This document shows positions 1 through 7,454 of a stretch of DNA of 25,500 bases, in pieces. Where the stretch lies: the NCBI GenBank assembly GCA_959026535.1, contig CAUFMB010000031.1, positions 1 to 25,500 on the forward strand. Reading direction: 5' to 3'. Numbering within the stretch: the stretch's first letter is position 1; each line of letters starts with the position of its first letter. Source of the stretch: an uncultured Collinsella sp. Lineage in GTDB: Bacteria > Actinomycetota > Coriobacteriia > Coriobacteriales > Coriobacteriaceae. Made by a program: the position numbers and the translations under genes. Below the pieces are notes generated by a model. That model had not been told where the DNA came from, did no database searches, and saw only the letters and a program-made list of their open reading frames with translations.

Positions 1-56
1 ATTCGGTCGCACGGAGAGCATTTCCCAGTTGACAAAACTATAGGAACACCCCCCAC

Positions 57-90
57 CAAAAAGCCCGAGTGTCGCTGGGACACCCGGGCT
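57..90 (-). terminator. Rho-independent terminator of the feo operon
   Basis: Two 12-nt arms (62-73 and 79-90) form a hairpin with one A/C mismatch and a 5-nt loop. On the minus strand it is followed directly by a run of five T. It lies 30 bases past the feoB stop and ends the feoA-feoA-feoB transcript. The bases to its left (1-56) show nothing I can name. Confidence 0.85.
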
Positions 91-119
91 CGTGGAAAGG
101 GGCTAATCCTTATTCGGAC

Positions 120-2447
120 TTAAGCGGAAACTGCAGCGGAAGCAGCGTTGGTCTCGTCCTCGTCGGTCCATGCATGCTTGGGCATGGGACGGAAGATCTG
201 GAAGAGCATCGCAACCAGCAGCACGATGGCCACTACCGTCCAGATACCAAACTGTCCAAGAACAAGCAGGTTGTAGAACTGGTTGATGAACAGGCCGATA
301 ACCCAAGCGAAGGCGCACTCGTAACCGATGGCAATCGCAGTCCACTTGCCGGAATCCATCTGGTTGCGGATAGTACCTATAGCAGCAAAGCACGGAGCGC
401 ACAGCAGGTTGAAGGCGCCAAAGGCAACGCAAGCGCCCATGGTCGGGAACATGCCGGCGAACGCGGTCCACAGGCTCGGGTCAGTCTCGCCGGCGTCGGC
501 GACGGACAGCAGCGAACCGGCGGTGGCGACGACGTTCTCCTTAGCGACGAGGCCAGAGACGGTCAGCGCGGTTGCCTGCCAGGTGCTAAAGCCGAGCGGT
601 GCGAAGATCCAAGCGACCAGGTTGCCGAGCATGGCGAGCACGGAGTAATCCATGAACTCCTCGGGGATGCCGTCCATTGCGGGCAGGAAGCCAAAGGAAC
701 CGTTGTAGCTGCCAAAGTTGGACAGGAACCAAACCACGACGGTAGAAGCGAAGATGACCGTGCCGGCCTTCTTGATAAAGGCCCAGCAGCGCTCCCACAC
801 ATGCAGCGCCCAAGAGCGGATCGCCGGGAAGTGGTAGGCAGGAAGCTCCATAACGAACGGCGTCGGGCGGCCGGCGAAGAGCTTGGTCTTCTTGAGCATG
901 AGGCCCGAGGCGATGACGGCAAAGACGCCCAGGAAGTAGAAGAGCGGGCTGATCCACGCGGCGGTGGTGGAAGAATCGCCGATGATGGAGCCCATGAGCA
1001 GGGCGATGATCGGCAGCTTGGCGCCACAGGGAATGAACGTGGTGGTCATGACCGTCATGCGGCGGTCCTTCTCGTTCTCGATGGTCTTGGTGGCCATGAC
1101 GCCGGGGACGCCGCAGCCCGAGGACACGAGCATGGGGATGAAGGACTTACCGGACAGGCCAAAGCGGCGGAACACGCGGTCCATGATGAAGGCGACGCGG
1201 GCCATATAGCCGCAGTCCTCCAGGAAGGACAGCATGACGAACAGCAGGAACATCTGCGGGACGAAGCCGAAGATAGCGCCCAGGCCGCCGACGATACCGT
1301 CGCAGACCAGCGAATCGACCAGACCGCCGTCCTCGGTGCCACCCGCCACGAGGGCATCGTGCACCATGGTGGTAATGCCGGGAACATAGGGGCCATACTG
1401 AGCCGGATCGACCGAATCAGCGTCGTCGCCCGCAGCCTCGACGGCTGCGTCGTAGGCATCGCGGCCCTGACCGAGCACGTACCAACCGTCGGTACCGAAG
1501 AGCTGGTCGTTGGTGAAGTCGGTCACCGTGCCGCCCAGGGTGGAAACGGCGATGTAGTACACGCAGAACATGATGACCACAAAGATCGGCAGACCCAGGA
1601 TACGGTTGGTAACCACGCGGTCGATCTTCTCGGAGGTGCTCATCTTGGCAGGAGCCTTGGTGAGGCACTCGTCGATGATGTGCGCGATCACGCCGTAGCG
1701 CTCGCCGGTGATGATGGACTCGGCGTCGTCGTCGCAGTCCTGCTCGCACTGGGCGACCAGCTGCTCCACGCGAGCGGCCTTCTCCTTGGTGAGGTTGATG
1801 AGCTTGCAGGCGTCTGCATCACGCTCGAACAGCTTGACGGCGTAATAGCGACGCTTGTTAGCGGGAACGCTCGCAGGCAGGTTATTCTCGATGTGGTCCA
1901 GAACGTCCTCGATGGAGGAATCGAACTTGTGCTCCGGCACCTGGCCCTTAGAAGCAGCGGACTTCTTGACCTGATCGAACAGCTCCGTGATGCCCTTGTT
2001 CTTAAGAGCGGAGATCATCATGACCGGGCAGCCGAGCTTCTTGGAGAGCTTGTCCGTGTCGATCTTGTCGCCGTTCTTCTCGACCAGGTCGGCCATGTTG
2101 AGGGCAACGACCACGGGCAGGCCGGTCTCGATAACCTGAAGCGCCAGATACAGGTTGCGCTCGAGGTTGGTGGCGTCGACAACCTGGACGACAACATCGG
2201 GCTCGCCGCTCATGAGGTAATCGCGCGAGCATTGCTCCTCGGGGCTGTAGGGGGAAAGCGAGTAGATGCCAGGGAGGTCCGTGATGGTAACGTTCTTGTC
2301 GCTTAGGAGCTTGGCTTCCTTTTTCTCAACCGTGACGCCGGGCCAGTTGCCAACGTAGCCGTTGGCGCCGGTAATCAGGTTGAAAAGCGTGGTCTTGCCG
2401 CAGTTGGGGTTACCCGCCAGCGCGACATGGATCTGAGAATCCGCCAT
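120..2447 (-). CDS. feoB: Ferrous iron transport protein B (FeoB)
   Basis: Inner-membrane GTP-dependent Fe(II) uptake protein, 775 aa, the usual family length. The N-terminal G domain shows the P-loop GNPNCGKT at 12-19, the G3 motif DLPG at 57-60 and the G4 motif NMAD at 117-120. A helical linker follows, then a C-terminal half with about eight to ten membrane segments. That half holds the two gate repeats: the cysteine-containing SSGCGVPGVMATKT with a following basic NEKDRR, and CGAKLPIIALLMG. The ATG at 2447 has an AAGGA-type ribosome binding site on the minus strand. It is the third gene of the operon, 123 nt past the nearer feoA, and ends at a strong terminator. The gap contains an inverted repeat that may add local control. 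Identification is secure; iron specificity is family knowledge. Confidence 0.97.
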   Translation of the reverse strand: MADSQIHVALAGNPNCGKTTLFNLITGANGYVGNWPGVTVEKKEAKLLSDKNVTITDLPGIYSLSPYSPEEQCSRDYLMSGEPDVVVQVVDATNLERNLYLALQVIETGLPVVVALNMADLVEKNGDKIDTDKLSKKLGCPVMMISALKNKGITELFDQVKKSAASKGQVPEHKFDSSIEDVLDHIENNLPASVPANKRRYYAVKLFERDADACKLINLTKEKAARVEQLVAQCEQDCDDDAESIITGERYGVIAHIIDECLTKAPAKMSTSEKIDRVVTNRILGLPIFVVIMFCVYYIAVSTLGGTVTDFTNDQLFGTDGWYVLGQGRDAYDAAVEAAGDDADSVDPAQYGPYVPGITTMVHDALVAGGTEDGGLVDSLVCDGIVGGLGAIFGFVPQMFLLFVMLSFLEDCGYMARVAFIMDRVFRRFGLSGKSFIPMLVSSGCGVPGVMATKTIENEKDRRMTVMTTTFIPCGAKLPIIALLMGSIIGDSSTTAAWISPLFYFLGVFAVIASGLMLKKTKLFAGRPTPFVMELPAYHFPAIRSWALHVWERCWAFIKKAGTVIFASTVVVWFLSNFGSYNGSFGFLPAMDGIPEEFMDYSVLAMLGNLVAWIFAPLGFSTWQATALTVSGLVAKENVVATAGSLLSVADAGETDPSLWTAFAGMFPTMGACVAFGAFNLLCAPCFAAIGTIRNQMDSGKWTAIAIGYECAFAWVIGLFINQFYNLLVLGQFGIWTVVAIVLLVAMLFQIFRPMPKHAWTDEDETNAASAAVSA

Positions 2448-2522
2448 TCAATCCTTCTTCCTTGTGTGCCTGCGCTGCTTTCTCCGCGCAGGCTGGATAA
2501 TGTGCTTCAAAGATGCTGCATT

Positions 2523-2542
2523 AAGTTAGAAAAACCTAACTT
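2523..2542. promoter_or_regulatory. Operator-like inverted repeat before feoB
   Basis: AAGTTAG (2523-2529) and CTAACTT (2536-2542) are perfect 7-bp arms separated by six bases in the AT-rich gap between the second feoA and feoB. The half-site resembles the GTTAG/CTAAC core of DtxR/IdeR-type iron boxes, but the spacing is wider than in the classical 19-bp box. Binding by such a regulator is inference. A small hairpin acting on mRNA processing is the alternative. Confidence 0.4.
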
Positions 2543-2570
2543 TATCTGCAGAAATATGCGCCGCGAGTCC

Positions 2571-2792
2571 TTACTGAACCTCGACGACGGCGGCCTCCTC
2601 CTTGCGGATGGAAAGCTCGTAGCCGCGCACGTTGATCTCGACCGGATCACCGAGCGGTGCAACCTTCACGACCTTGAACGAAGTGCCCTTGATGAGCCCC
2701 AAGTCCATAAGGTGGCGGCGAAGCGCACCCTCACCGTGAAGCTTGACGATGGTGGAGCTCTCGCCCACCTTAACGTCACCCAACGTCTTCAT
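2571..2792 (-). CDS. feoA: FeoA domain protein (second copy)
   Basis: Small cytosolic SH3-like FeoA protein of 73 aa, thought from family knowledge to bind FeoB and support Fe(II) transport. The sequence starts MKTLGDVKVGESSTIVK and has the family core RRHLMDLGLIKGTSFKVVKVAPLGDPVEINVRG split over residues 25-60, with the conserved MDLGLxxG turn and the glycine-rich PLGDP segment. The ATG at 2792 follows a GGGGG tract and an AAGAGG, so the start is well placed. It is the middle gene of three, 39 nt after the first feoA and 123 nt before feoB. It matches the classical FeoA pattern better than its upstream neighbour does. Confidence 0.92.
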   Translation of the reverse strand: MKTLGDVKVGESSTIVKLHGEGALRRHLMDLGLIKGTSFKVVKVAPLGDPVEINVRGYELSIRKEEAAVVEVQ

Positions 2793-2831
2793 CCTCTTGT
2801 CCCCCTTTCGGTTTTTATGAAATGCTGCAGA

Positions 2832-3074
2832 CTAACCGACGGTCATGATGTGCATGGCAACCTTGGAATCGATGCCAAAACGTGCGCCCAGCACCGTGAC
2901 GATGATATTGGCACCACTCGAGCTCACCACGTGGATTTCGTTGCCCTCGACAAAGCCGAGGTCCTTGAGGTGGTGTTTCATGTCCTCATTGCCCTTTACA
3001 CGAGACACGCGCACGGTTTCGCCCGCTTTTACCATCGAAAGCGGCATGGCCGGCATCTGCGGTCCGCAAGACAT
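2832..3074 (-). CDS. feoA: FeoA domain protein (first copy)
   Basis: First gene of the feo operon, 80 aa. It opens MSCGPQMPAMPLSMVKAGE and then shows a FeoA fold: MKHHLKDLGFVEGNEIHVV, then VTVLGARFGIDSKVAMHIMTV. The LxDLGFxxGxxI motif and the closing LGxRFGID segment are those of FeoA-type SH3 domains. The ATG at 3074 is preceded by TAGGAG at good spacing. The N-terminal Cys-Gly-Pro stretch is absent from the second copy. Two dissimilar FeoA proteins before one FeoB suggest distinct roles, for example one structural and one regulatory, but the sequence does not say which. Confidence 0.9.
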   Translation of the reverse strand: MSCGPQMPAMPLSMVKAGETVRVSRVKGNEDMKHHLKDLGFVEGNEIHVVSSSGANIIVTVLGARFGIDSKVAMHIMTVG

Positions 3075-3115
3075 GAGTTGCTCCTAACGTCAGTTCGTCC
3101 TCAACATCGACGCGT

Positions 3116-3171
3116 AAAAAGTTAACCACGTCTATGTTCGCTATAGTAAACTAGCACGTGGTTAACTTTTT
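3116..3171 (-). promoter_or_regulatory. Promoter/operator region of the feo operon with 16-bp inverted repeat
   Basis: AAAAAGTTAACCACGT (3116-3131) and its exact reverse complement (3156-3171) flank a 24-bp spacer, 42 bases upstream of the first feoA. The spacer reads TTTACTATAGC on the minus strand, a plausible -10 region. Each arm holds a GTTAAC core, so two protein dimers could sit on either side of the promoter. An iron-responsive DtxR-type or Fur-type repressor is the natural guess from context. The sequence alone does not name the regulator. Confidence 0.55.
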
Positions 3172-3216
3172 GGAAAGGGTCCCCATTCAGATTTCGAAAA
3201 AGTTTCCTATATGAAA

Positions 3217-3253
3217 CAAAAAGGCGCGGCAAAGGACCATCCTTTACCGCGCC
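3217..3253 (-). terminator. Rho-independent terminator of the HPr-like gene
   Basis: Arms 3223-3235 and 3241-3253 (GGCGCGG plus AAAGG, with one C/A mismatch) form a GC-rich hairpin with a 5-nt loop. On the minus strand TTTTTGTTTC follows. It lies 9 bases past the stop codon of the HPr-like gene, which therefore looks monocistronic. Confidence 0.88.
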
Positions 3254-3262
3254 CTATCATGC

Positions 3263-3511
3263 TTAGAGCGAGAGATTTCTGATCGATGTGACACAGGAGG
3301 CCTCATCCACGCCCGAAACGCGGAACACGATGTCCTCGCCACATTCGCCACAGAGTGCCATGAGCCCTATAACGTCGCGGCCATCGACATGACGATTGCC
3401 AATCGAAACCGACACGTCACTACGATGCTTGGCGATAATGTCATAAAGCAGCGCAACCGGGCGGGCATGCAATCCCAACGGATCTTTAATCGTCTTTGTA
3501 AACTCGACCAT
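3263..3511 (-). CDS. HPr-family phosphocarrier protein with Asp46
   Basis: An 82-aa cytosolic protein of the HPr/PtsH family, which passes phosphate from EI to PTS sugar permeases. The active-site segment PLGLHARP puts the phosphorylated histidine at residue 15 and Arg at 17, exactly as in Bacillus HPr. Aligned without gaps, the regulatory site reads GRDVIGLM, so residue 46, normally the HPr-kinase target Ser, is Asp. An acidic residue there resembles the seryl-phosphorylated form. I start it at the ATG at 3511, which has GGGAGG seven bases ahead. A longer reading to 3556 has no such site. It also has an unusual CGECG at 53-57. It stands alone between two terminators. It could be the general HPr or a regulatory paralogue; no EI gene is in the window. 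Confidence 0.88.
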   Translation of the reverse strand: MVEFTKTIKDPLGLHARPVALLYDIIAKHRSDVSVSIGNRHVDGRDVIGLMALCGECGEDIVFRVSGVDEASCVTSIRNLSL

Positions 3512-3598
3512 GTCCCCTCCCGCGACATCGCACATCGGCCGGCAAAACCCAGCCACGTGGTAGTTATTGTAGCGTTAGATGCTTGTTGAGGGCGGGAC

Positions 3599-3768
3599 GG
3601 AAATCGCATCCCATTTCGAGCGTCAATGATGGGACACAGTTTCCGCCAGAAGGCTCAACCGGAAAGTGCGACCCGTTATTTGGCTGGATTCTGGGACGCA
3701 ATTTCCCAAAGGGGCCTGTTTGGGAAACTGCGACCCGTTTTGGACGCAAATTCTGGGACGCAGTTTCC
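3599..3768. repeat. Alternating 15-bp inverted-repeat array, exact 31-bp step (BIME-like)
   Basis: Six 15-bp units begin at 3599, 3630, 3661, 3692, 3723 and 3754, a step of exactly 31 bp each time. They alternate in orientation: units 2, 4 and 6 read TGGGACGCAGTTTCC or close to it, and units 1, 3 and 5 are its reverse complement with one to three changes. All five spacers are 16 bp. The spacers after reverse units begin TT, and the later two end ATTC. The third direct-to-reverse spacer extends the pairing with CAAA/TTTG. The array fills most of the 356-bp gap 3512-3867 between the HPr-like gene and the aspS terminator, and I see no gene there. It resembles REP doublets, or three copies of a 62-bp palindromic unit. 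Confidence 0.85.
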
Positions 3769-3809
3769 GCGACGCCCAGTCAACCTATGCCCTCGCAACG
3801 CCCGCGCAT

Positions 3810-3844
3810 AAAAAACGAGGGAAGGCACGCGTCCTTCCCTCGTT
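3810..3844 (-). terminator. Rho-independent terminator of aspS
   Basis: A perfect 12-bp stem AACGAGGGAAGG (3814-3825) / CCTTCCCTCGTT (3833-3844) with a 7-nt loop, followed on the minus strand by a run of T. It sits 23 bases past the aspS stop. Confidence 0.9.
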
Positions 3845-3867
3845 ACAGGCAATATGTAGCCGTTTGC

Positions 3868-5655
3868 CTACATCAGACGCAGGCTGACGTCCTTGAGCTG
3901 GGCGCCGGAAACGGCACTCGGGGCGCCCGACATGAGGTCGGAGCCGCTGGCCGTCTTGGGGAACGCCATGACGTCGCGGATGGAGTCGGAGCCGGTGAGC
4001 AGCATGCACACGCGGTCCAGGCCCAGAGCGAAACCGCCCATCGGGGGTGCACCAAACTTGAGCGCCTCCATGAGGAAGCCGAACTGAGACTCGGCACGCT
4101 CCTCGGTAAAGCCCAGGAGCTTGAGCATGGACATCTGCATCTCGGCGTTGTGGATACGCATACCGCCGCCGCCGGCCTCAAAGCCGTCCATGACAAAGTC
4201 GTAGGTGCACGAACCGGCTGCCAGCGGGTCGGCCTCGATCTTGGCGATGTCGGTCTCGGTCGGCAGGGTGAAGGGCTGGTGCTCGGCGGCGTAAGCCTTG
4301 CGGTCCTCATCCCAGTGGAACAACGGGAAGTTGACGACCCACAGGAAGTCGTGGCCCTCGCGCTTGATCTCGAGTGCGTTGGCCATGTGAGAACGCATGC
4401 CACCCAGGATCTCGTCAGAGAGCAGGCGCGGGCCGGCGGCGAACATCACGAGGTCGCCGGGCTCGACGTCCATGCGCTCGCGCAGAGCCGCCATCTCCTC
4501 GTCCGAGAAGAACTTGACGATGGGGCTGTTGATGGAGCCGTCCTCACGGAAGGCGATCCAGGCCAGGCCCTTGGCGCCAAACGTGGAGGCCACGCCGGCG
4601 AGCTTATCGATCTTGGCACGTGCCCAGGCACCGGCGCCCTTGGCGTTGATGGCCTTGACGACAGAGCCCTCCTCGTTTGCGGCAGTCGCAAAGACCTTGA
4701 ACTTGGAGTTGGCGAAGATGTCGGTCAGGTCGACCAGGTGCATGCCATAGCGGGTATCGGGCTTGTCGGAGCCATAGGTGTCCATGGCCTCCCAGTAGTC
4801 CATACGACGCAGCGGCGTGGGCATCTCGACACCCATGCGACCGAAGGCATCGGCAAGAACCTCTTCGAGCGCGCTCATGACATCGTTCTGGTCCACGAAG
4901 GACATCTCGATATCGACCTGGGTGAACTCGGGCTGACGGTCGGCACGCAGGTCCTCGTCGCGGAAGCACTTGGCAACCTGATAGTAGCGCTCGACGCCAC
5001 CGACCATAAGCAGCTGCTTCAGGAGCTGCGGGGACTGCGGCAGGGCGTAGAAGTTGCCCGGCTGAATACGGCTGGGAACGATGAAGTCGCGGGCGCCCTC
5101 GGGCGTGGACTTAAACAGGGAGGGCGTCTCGACCTCCATGAACTCACGGTTGTGCAGCGCCTCGCGAATGGCAAAGGTAAAGTCGGAGCGCAGCTTGAGG
5201 TTGGCCATCATCTCGGGACGGCGGAGGTCCAGATAGCGATAGCGCAGGCGGGTGTCCTCGCTGGTCTCGATGCCGTCCTCGATCTGGAACGGCGGGGTGA
5301 CGGACGTGTTGAGAACCTCGGCGTGGTCGGTCAGGACCTCGATCTCGCCGGTCGCGAGCTTGGTGTTGGTGGTCTCCTCGCCACGGGAGCGCACGACGCC
5401 GTGGATCTTGATGGGCCACTCGGGACGCATGGTCTCGGCGATCTTAAAGGCGTCGCCGTCGGAGTGCTCGGGGTCGAAGGTGAGCTGCGTGATGCCCTCG
5501 CGGTCGCGAAGATCGCAGAAGATAAGGCCGCCGTGGTCGCGGCGACGGCTCACCCAACCGGTGAGGGTGACCTCTTCGCCCACGTTCTCGCGGCGAAGCT
5601 CGCCGCAGGTACGGGTGTGCATGGAATGCTCGTCGATGGGACGGGTCTGGCTCAT
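3868..5655 (-). CDS. aspS: Aspartyl-tRNA synthetase
   Basis: Class II synthetase charging tRNA-Asp with aspartate, 595 aa, normal for bacteria. The N-terminal OB-fold anticodon domain (about 14-120) contains GWVSRRRDHGGLIFCDLRD. The catalytic domain has motif 2, CFRDEDLRADRQPEFTQ, the bacterial GAD insertion, and motif 3, GFALGLDRVCMLL, near the C-terminus. The ATG at 5655 has GGAGG nine bases ahead. A second Met at residue 12 is a less likely start. His41, in RRRDHGG, occupies the position where discriminating E. coli AspRS has Leu and the relaxed Pseudomonas enzyme has His. The enzyme may therefore also charge tRNA-Asn for later amidation by GatCAB. That last step is inference. Confidence 0.97.
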   Translation of the reverse strand: MSQTRPIDEHSMHTRTCGELRRENVGEEVTLTGWVSRRRDHGGLIFCDLRDREGITQLTFDPEHSDGDAFKIAETMRPEWPIKIHGVVRSRGEETTNTKLATGEIEVLTDHAEVLNTSVTPPFQIEDGIETSEDTRLRYRYLDLRRPEMMANLKLRSDFTFAIREALHNREFMEVETPSLFKSTPEGARDFIVPSRIQPGNFYALPQSPQLLKQLLMVGGVERYYQVAKCFRDEDLRADRQPEFTQVDIEMSFVDQNDVMSALEEVLADAFGRMGVEMPTPLRRMDYWEAMDTYGSDKPDTRYGMHLVDLTDIFANSKFKVFATAANEEGSVVKAINAKGAGAWARAKIDKLAGVASTFGAKGLAWIAFREDGSINSPIVKFFSDEEMAALRERMDVEPGDLVMFAAGPRLLSDEILGGMRSHMANALEIKREGHDFLWVVNFPLFHWDEDRKAYAAEHQPFTLPTETDIAKIEADPLAAGSCTYDFVMDGFEAGGGGMRIHNAEMQMSMLKLLGFTEERAESQFGFLMEALKFGAPPMGGFALGLDRVCMLLTGSDSIRDVMAFPKTASGSDLMSGAPSAVSGAQLKDVSLRLM

Positions 5656-5911
5656 ACCAGTGATCCTCCTTTATGGATCTGTGCCGCCCCGTGTCGTTCC
5701 GGGCGGCGTCGTACAGATTTGCCCAGCCTGCGTAAACCGCGCAGCCAGACATGGCGTTCTATCTTATCGCACCTGTGTCGATGTGCCGCGGAAAAGTAGC
5801 TCCTGCCCAAAGACTTGACGGAGACGAAACAATTGACGCACCGCGGCACCCGCCCGCGCTCGTCACGTGCGACAATGTGCCCCAATACAACTGCACTCGG
5901 AAAGGCCCGCC

Positions 5912-6547
5912 ATGACTGCACGCCTCATCGTTATGGATATCGACTCCACGCTCATCAACCAGGAGGTCATCGATCTTTTGGGCGAGGAGGCAGGCGTGGG
6001 CGAGCAGGTGGCGCAGATCACCGAACGCGCCATGCGCGGCGAGCTGGACTTTAAGCAAGCGCTCGAGGAGCGCGTGGGGCTGCTTGCCGGCTTGGATGAG
6101 AGCGTGTTCGAGCGCACTTTTGAGCGCGTGACATTTACCCCCGGCGCGTTAGAGCTTGTGCGCTCGGCACACAGCAAGGGCTGGAAGGTCGGCGTGGTAA
6201 GCGGCGGCTTCCACGAGGTCGCTGACAAGATCGTGGCCGCCGCGGGCATCGATTTTTGCCTGGCTAACCGCCTGGAGGTCGTGGACGGCAAGCTTACCGG
6301 TAAGTTGGCTGCCGAGATTGTGACCAAGGAGTCCAAGCTCATCCAGCTGCTGGACTGGGCAGTTGAGTGCGGCGTCGACATGGCCCACACCGTCGCGATC
6401 GGCGACGGCGCCAATGACATCCCCATGATTCAGGCCGCGGGCACGGGCATCGCGTTTTGCGCCAAGCCCAAGACGCGCGAAGCCGCCCCGTTTGCCATCG
6501 ACGAGCGCAACCTGATGCTCGCCATGGACATCATCCTGCGTGACTAG
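5912..6547 (+). CDS. serB: Phosphoserine phosphatase (HAD family)
   Basis: Cytosolic HAD-superfamily phosphatase of 211 aa that removes phosphate from O-phosphoserine in the last step of serine synthesis. HAD motif I is MDIDSTL with nucleophile Asp9 and acid/base Asp11, motif II is VVSGGF, and motif III/IV is the Lys of TKESK plus GDGANDIPMI. It lacks the N-terminal ACT domains of longer SerB proteins. The ATG at 5912 has GGAAAGG ahead; an in-frame upstream extension to 5867 has no ribosome binding site. It diverges from aspS across a 256-bp gap in which I cannot place promoters securely. A related phosphatase substrate cannot be excluded, but the EVIDLLGEEAGVG segment is typical of SerB. Confidence 0.9.
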   Translation: MTARLIVMDIDSTLINQEVIDLLGEEAGVGEQVAQITERAMRGELDFKQALEERVGLLAGLDESVFERTFERVTFTPGALELVRSAHSKGWKVGVVSGGFHEVADKIVAAAGIDFCLANRLEVVDGKLTGKLAAEIVTKESKLIQLLDWAVECGVDMAHTVAIGDGANDIPMIQAAGTGIAFCAKPKTREAAPFAIDERNLMLAMDIILRD

Positions 6548-6579
6548 CCGATCCGTTTAACAATTGAATCAGTCTGTCC

Positions 6580-6616
6580 TATAGTTTCCGAACAATTTTG
6601 TCTTAGTGTTCGGAAA
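6580..6616 (+). promoter_or_regulatory. larBC-tetR promoter with 10-bp inverted-repeat operator
   Basis: A -10 hexamer TATAGT (6580-6585) lies 18 bases after a weak -35-like TTTAAC. It overlaps a perfect inverted repeat, TTTCCGAACA (6585-6594) and TGTTCGGAAA (6607-6616), with a 12-bp spacer. A protein bound here would block the start of transcription of larB, 46 bases downstream. The TetR-type regulator at the end of this operon is the obvious candidate, by inference only. Confidence 0.5.
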
Positions 6617-6661
6617 AATACCTTTTGAGTGCTAGACTTTGCGCCGTCGAAGGGAACATAT

Positions 6662-7444
6662 ATGGATAAGCGAGATCTTGAGCAGTTGCTGAGCGATGTT
6701 GCCGGCGGAGCAGTCACCCCGGCTGTCGCCCTTACGCGCATCCAGACGGCGCCGACCGCCGATCTGGGTTTTGCGCAGCTCGATCTTTCGCGCGGGGTGC
6801 GCCAGGGGGCCGGCGAGGTTGTCTATGGCGCCGGTAAAACCGCCGAGCAGATTGCCGCCGTTATCGAAGCGCTGCGCGATGCCGGCCAGGAGCGCATCCT
6901 GGTCACGCGCCTGGATACCGAAAAAGCCGCGCGCACCGCTGAGCTCCTCGGCAACGGCATCGACCTGGGATATGTCCCGGACGCGCAGCTCGCCCTCGTG
7001 GGCGGCAAGCCCTCCCCTACCGGCAACGGACGCATCGTCGTCGCCTGCGCCGGCACGAGCGACCTGCCCGTCGCCGAGGAAGCCGCGTTGACGGCCGAGT
7101 TCTATGGCAACGAGGTCGACCGCCTCTACGACGTGGGTGTCGCCGGCCTGCACCGTCTGCTCGCTCATGCTGAGGAACTTGCCCAGGCGCAGGTGGTCAT
7201 CGCCATCGCCGGCATGGAGGGCGCCCTGGCGAGCGTCATAGGAGGCCTTGTGAGCTGTCCGGTCATCGCCGTCCCCACCAGTGTGGGCTATGGCGCGAGC
7301 TTTGGCGGCGTGGCCGCACTGCTCGCCATGCTCAACTCCTGCGCCAGCGGCGTTTCGGTCGTCAACATCGACAACGGCTTCGGCGCCGCCTACCAGGCAA
7401 GTCTTATCAATCATTTGAGCGCCGGCACGTCCTGCGCCCGCTAA
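6662..7444 (+). CDS. larB: LarB, pyridinium-3,5-biscarboxylic acid mononucleotide synthase
   Basis: First enzyme of nickel-pincer cofactor synthesis. LarB carboxylates nicotinate adenine dinucleotide at C5 and cleaves off AMP (established for Lactobacillus plantarum LarB). The protein has 260 aa, the family length. The N-terminal part has DLSRGVRQGAGEVVYGAGKTAEQI, split here as residues 40-65, and the C-terminal part is a PurE-like AIRC domain: VACAGTSDLPVAEEA, AGMEGALASVIGG, CPVIAVPTSVGYGASFGG and VVNIDNGFGAA. Cys227 in LNSCASG sits where the family has its catalytic cysteine. The ATG at 6662 follows GAAGGGA; an earlier in-frame start at 6629 lacks a site. It is 10 nt before larC and is co-transcribed with it. 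Confidence 0.93.
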   Translation: MDKRDLEQLLSDVAGGAVTPAVALTRIQTAPTADLGFAQLDLSRGVRQGAGEVVYGAGKTAEQIAAVIEALRDAGQERILVTRLDTEKAARTAELLGNGIDLGYVPDAQLALVGGKPSPTGNGRIVVACAGTSDLPVAEEAALTAEFYGNEVDRLYDVGVAGLHRLLAHAEELAQAQVVIAIAGMEGALASVIGGLVSCPVIAVPTSVGYGASFGGVAALLAMLNSCASGVSVVNIDNGFGAAYQASLINHLSAGTSCAR

Positions 7445-7454
7445 GGAGCATTTC

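Noticed and set aside
3599..3768. CRISPR array
   Set aside because: Equal-sized repeats and spacers looked CRISPR-like, but units are only 15 bp, alternate in orientation and have 16-bp spacers, and no cas gene is near. A BIME-like palindromic array fits better.
3583..5799. Long plus-strand open frame of 738 codons opposite aspS
   Set aside because: It is the high-GC antisense shadow of aspS: no domain is recognisable, and residue use mirrors the complementary frame. The same applies to the long antisense frames opposite feoB, ppc, larA and the yhgE genes.
5656..5911. T-box or other riboswitch in front of aspS
   Set aside because: No T-box sequence, specifier stem or antiterminator is visible in the minus-strand leader.
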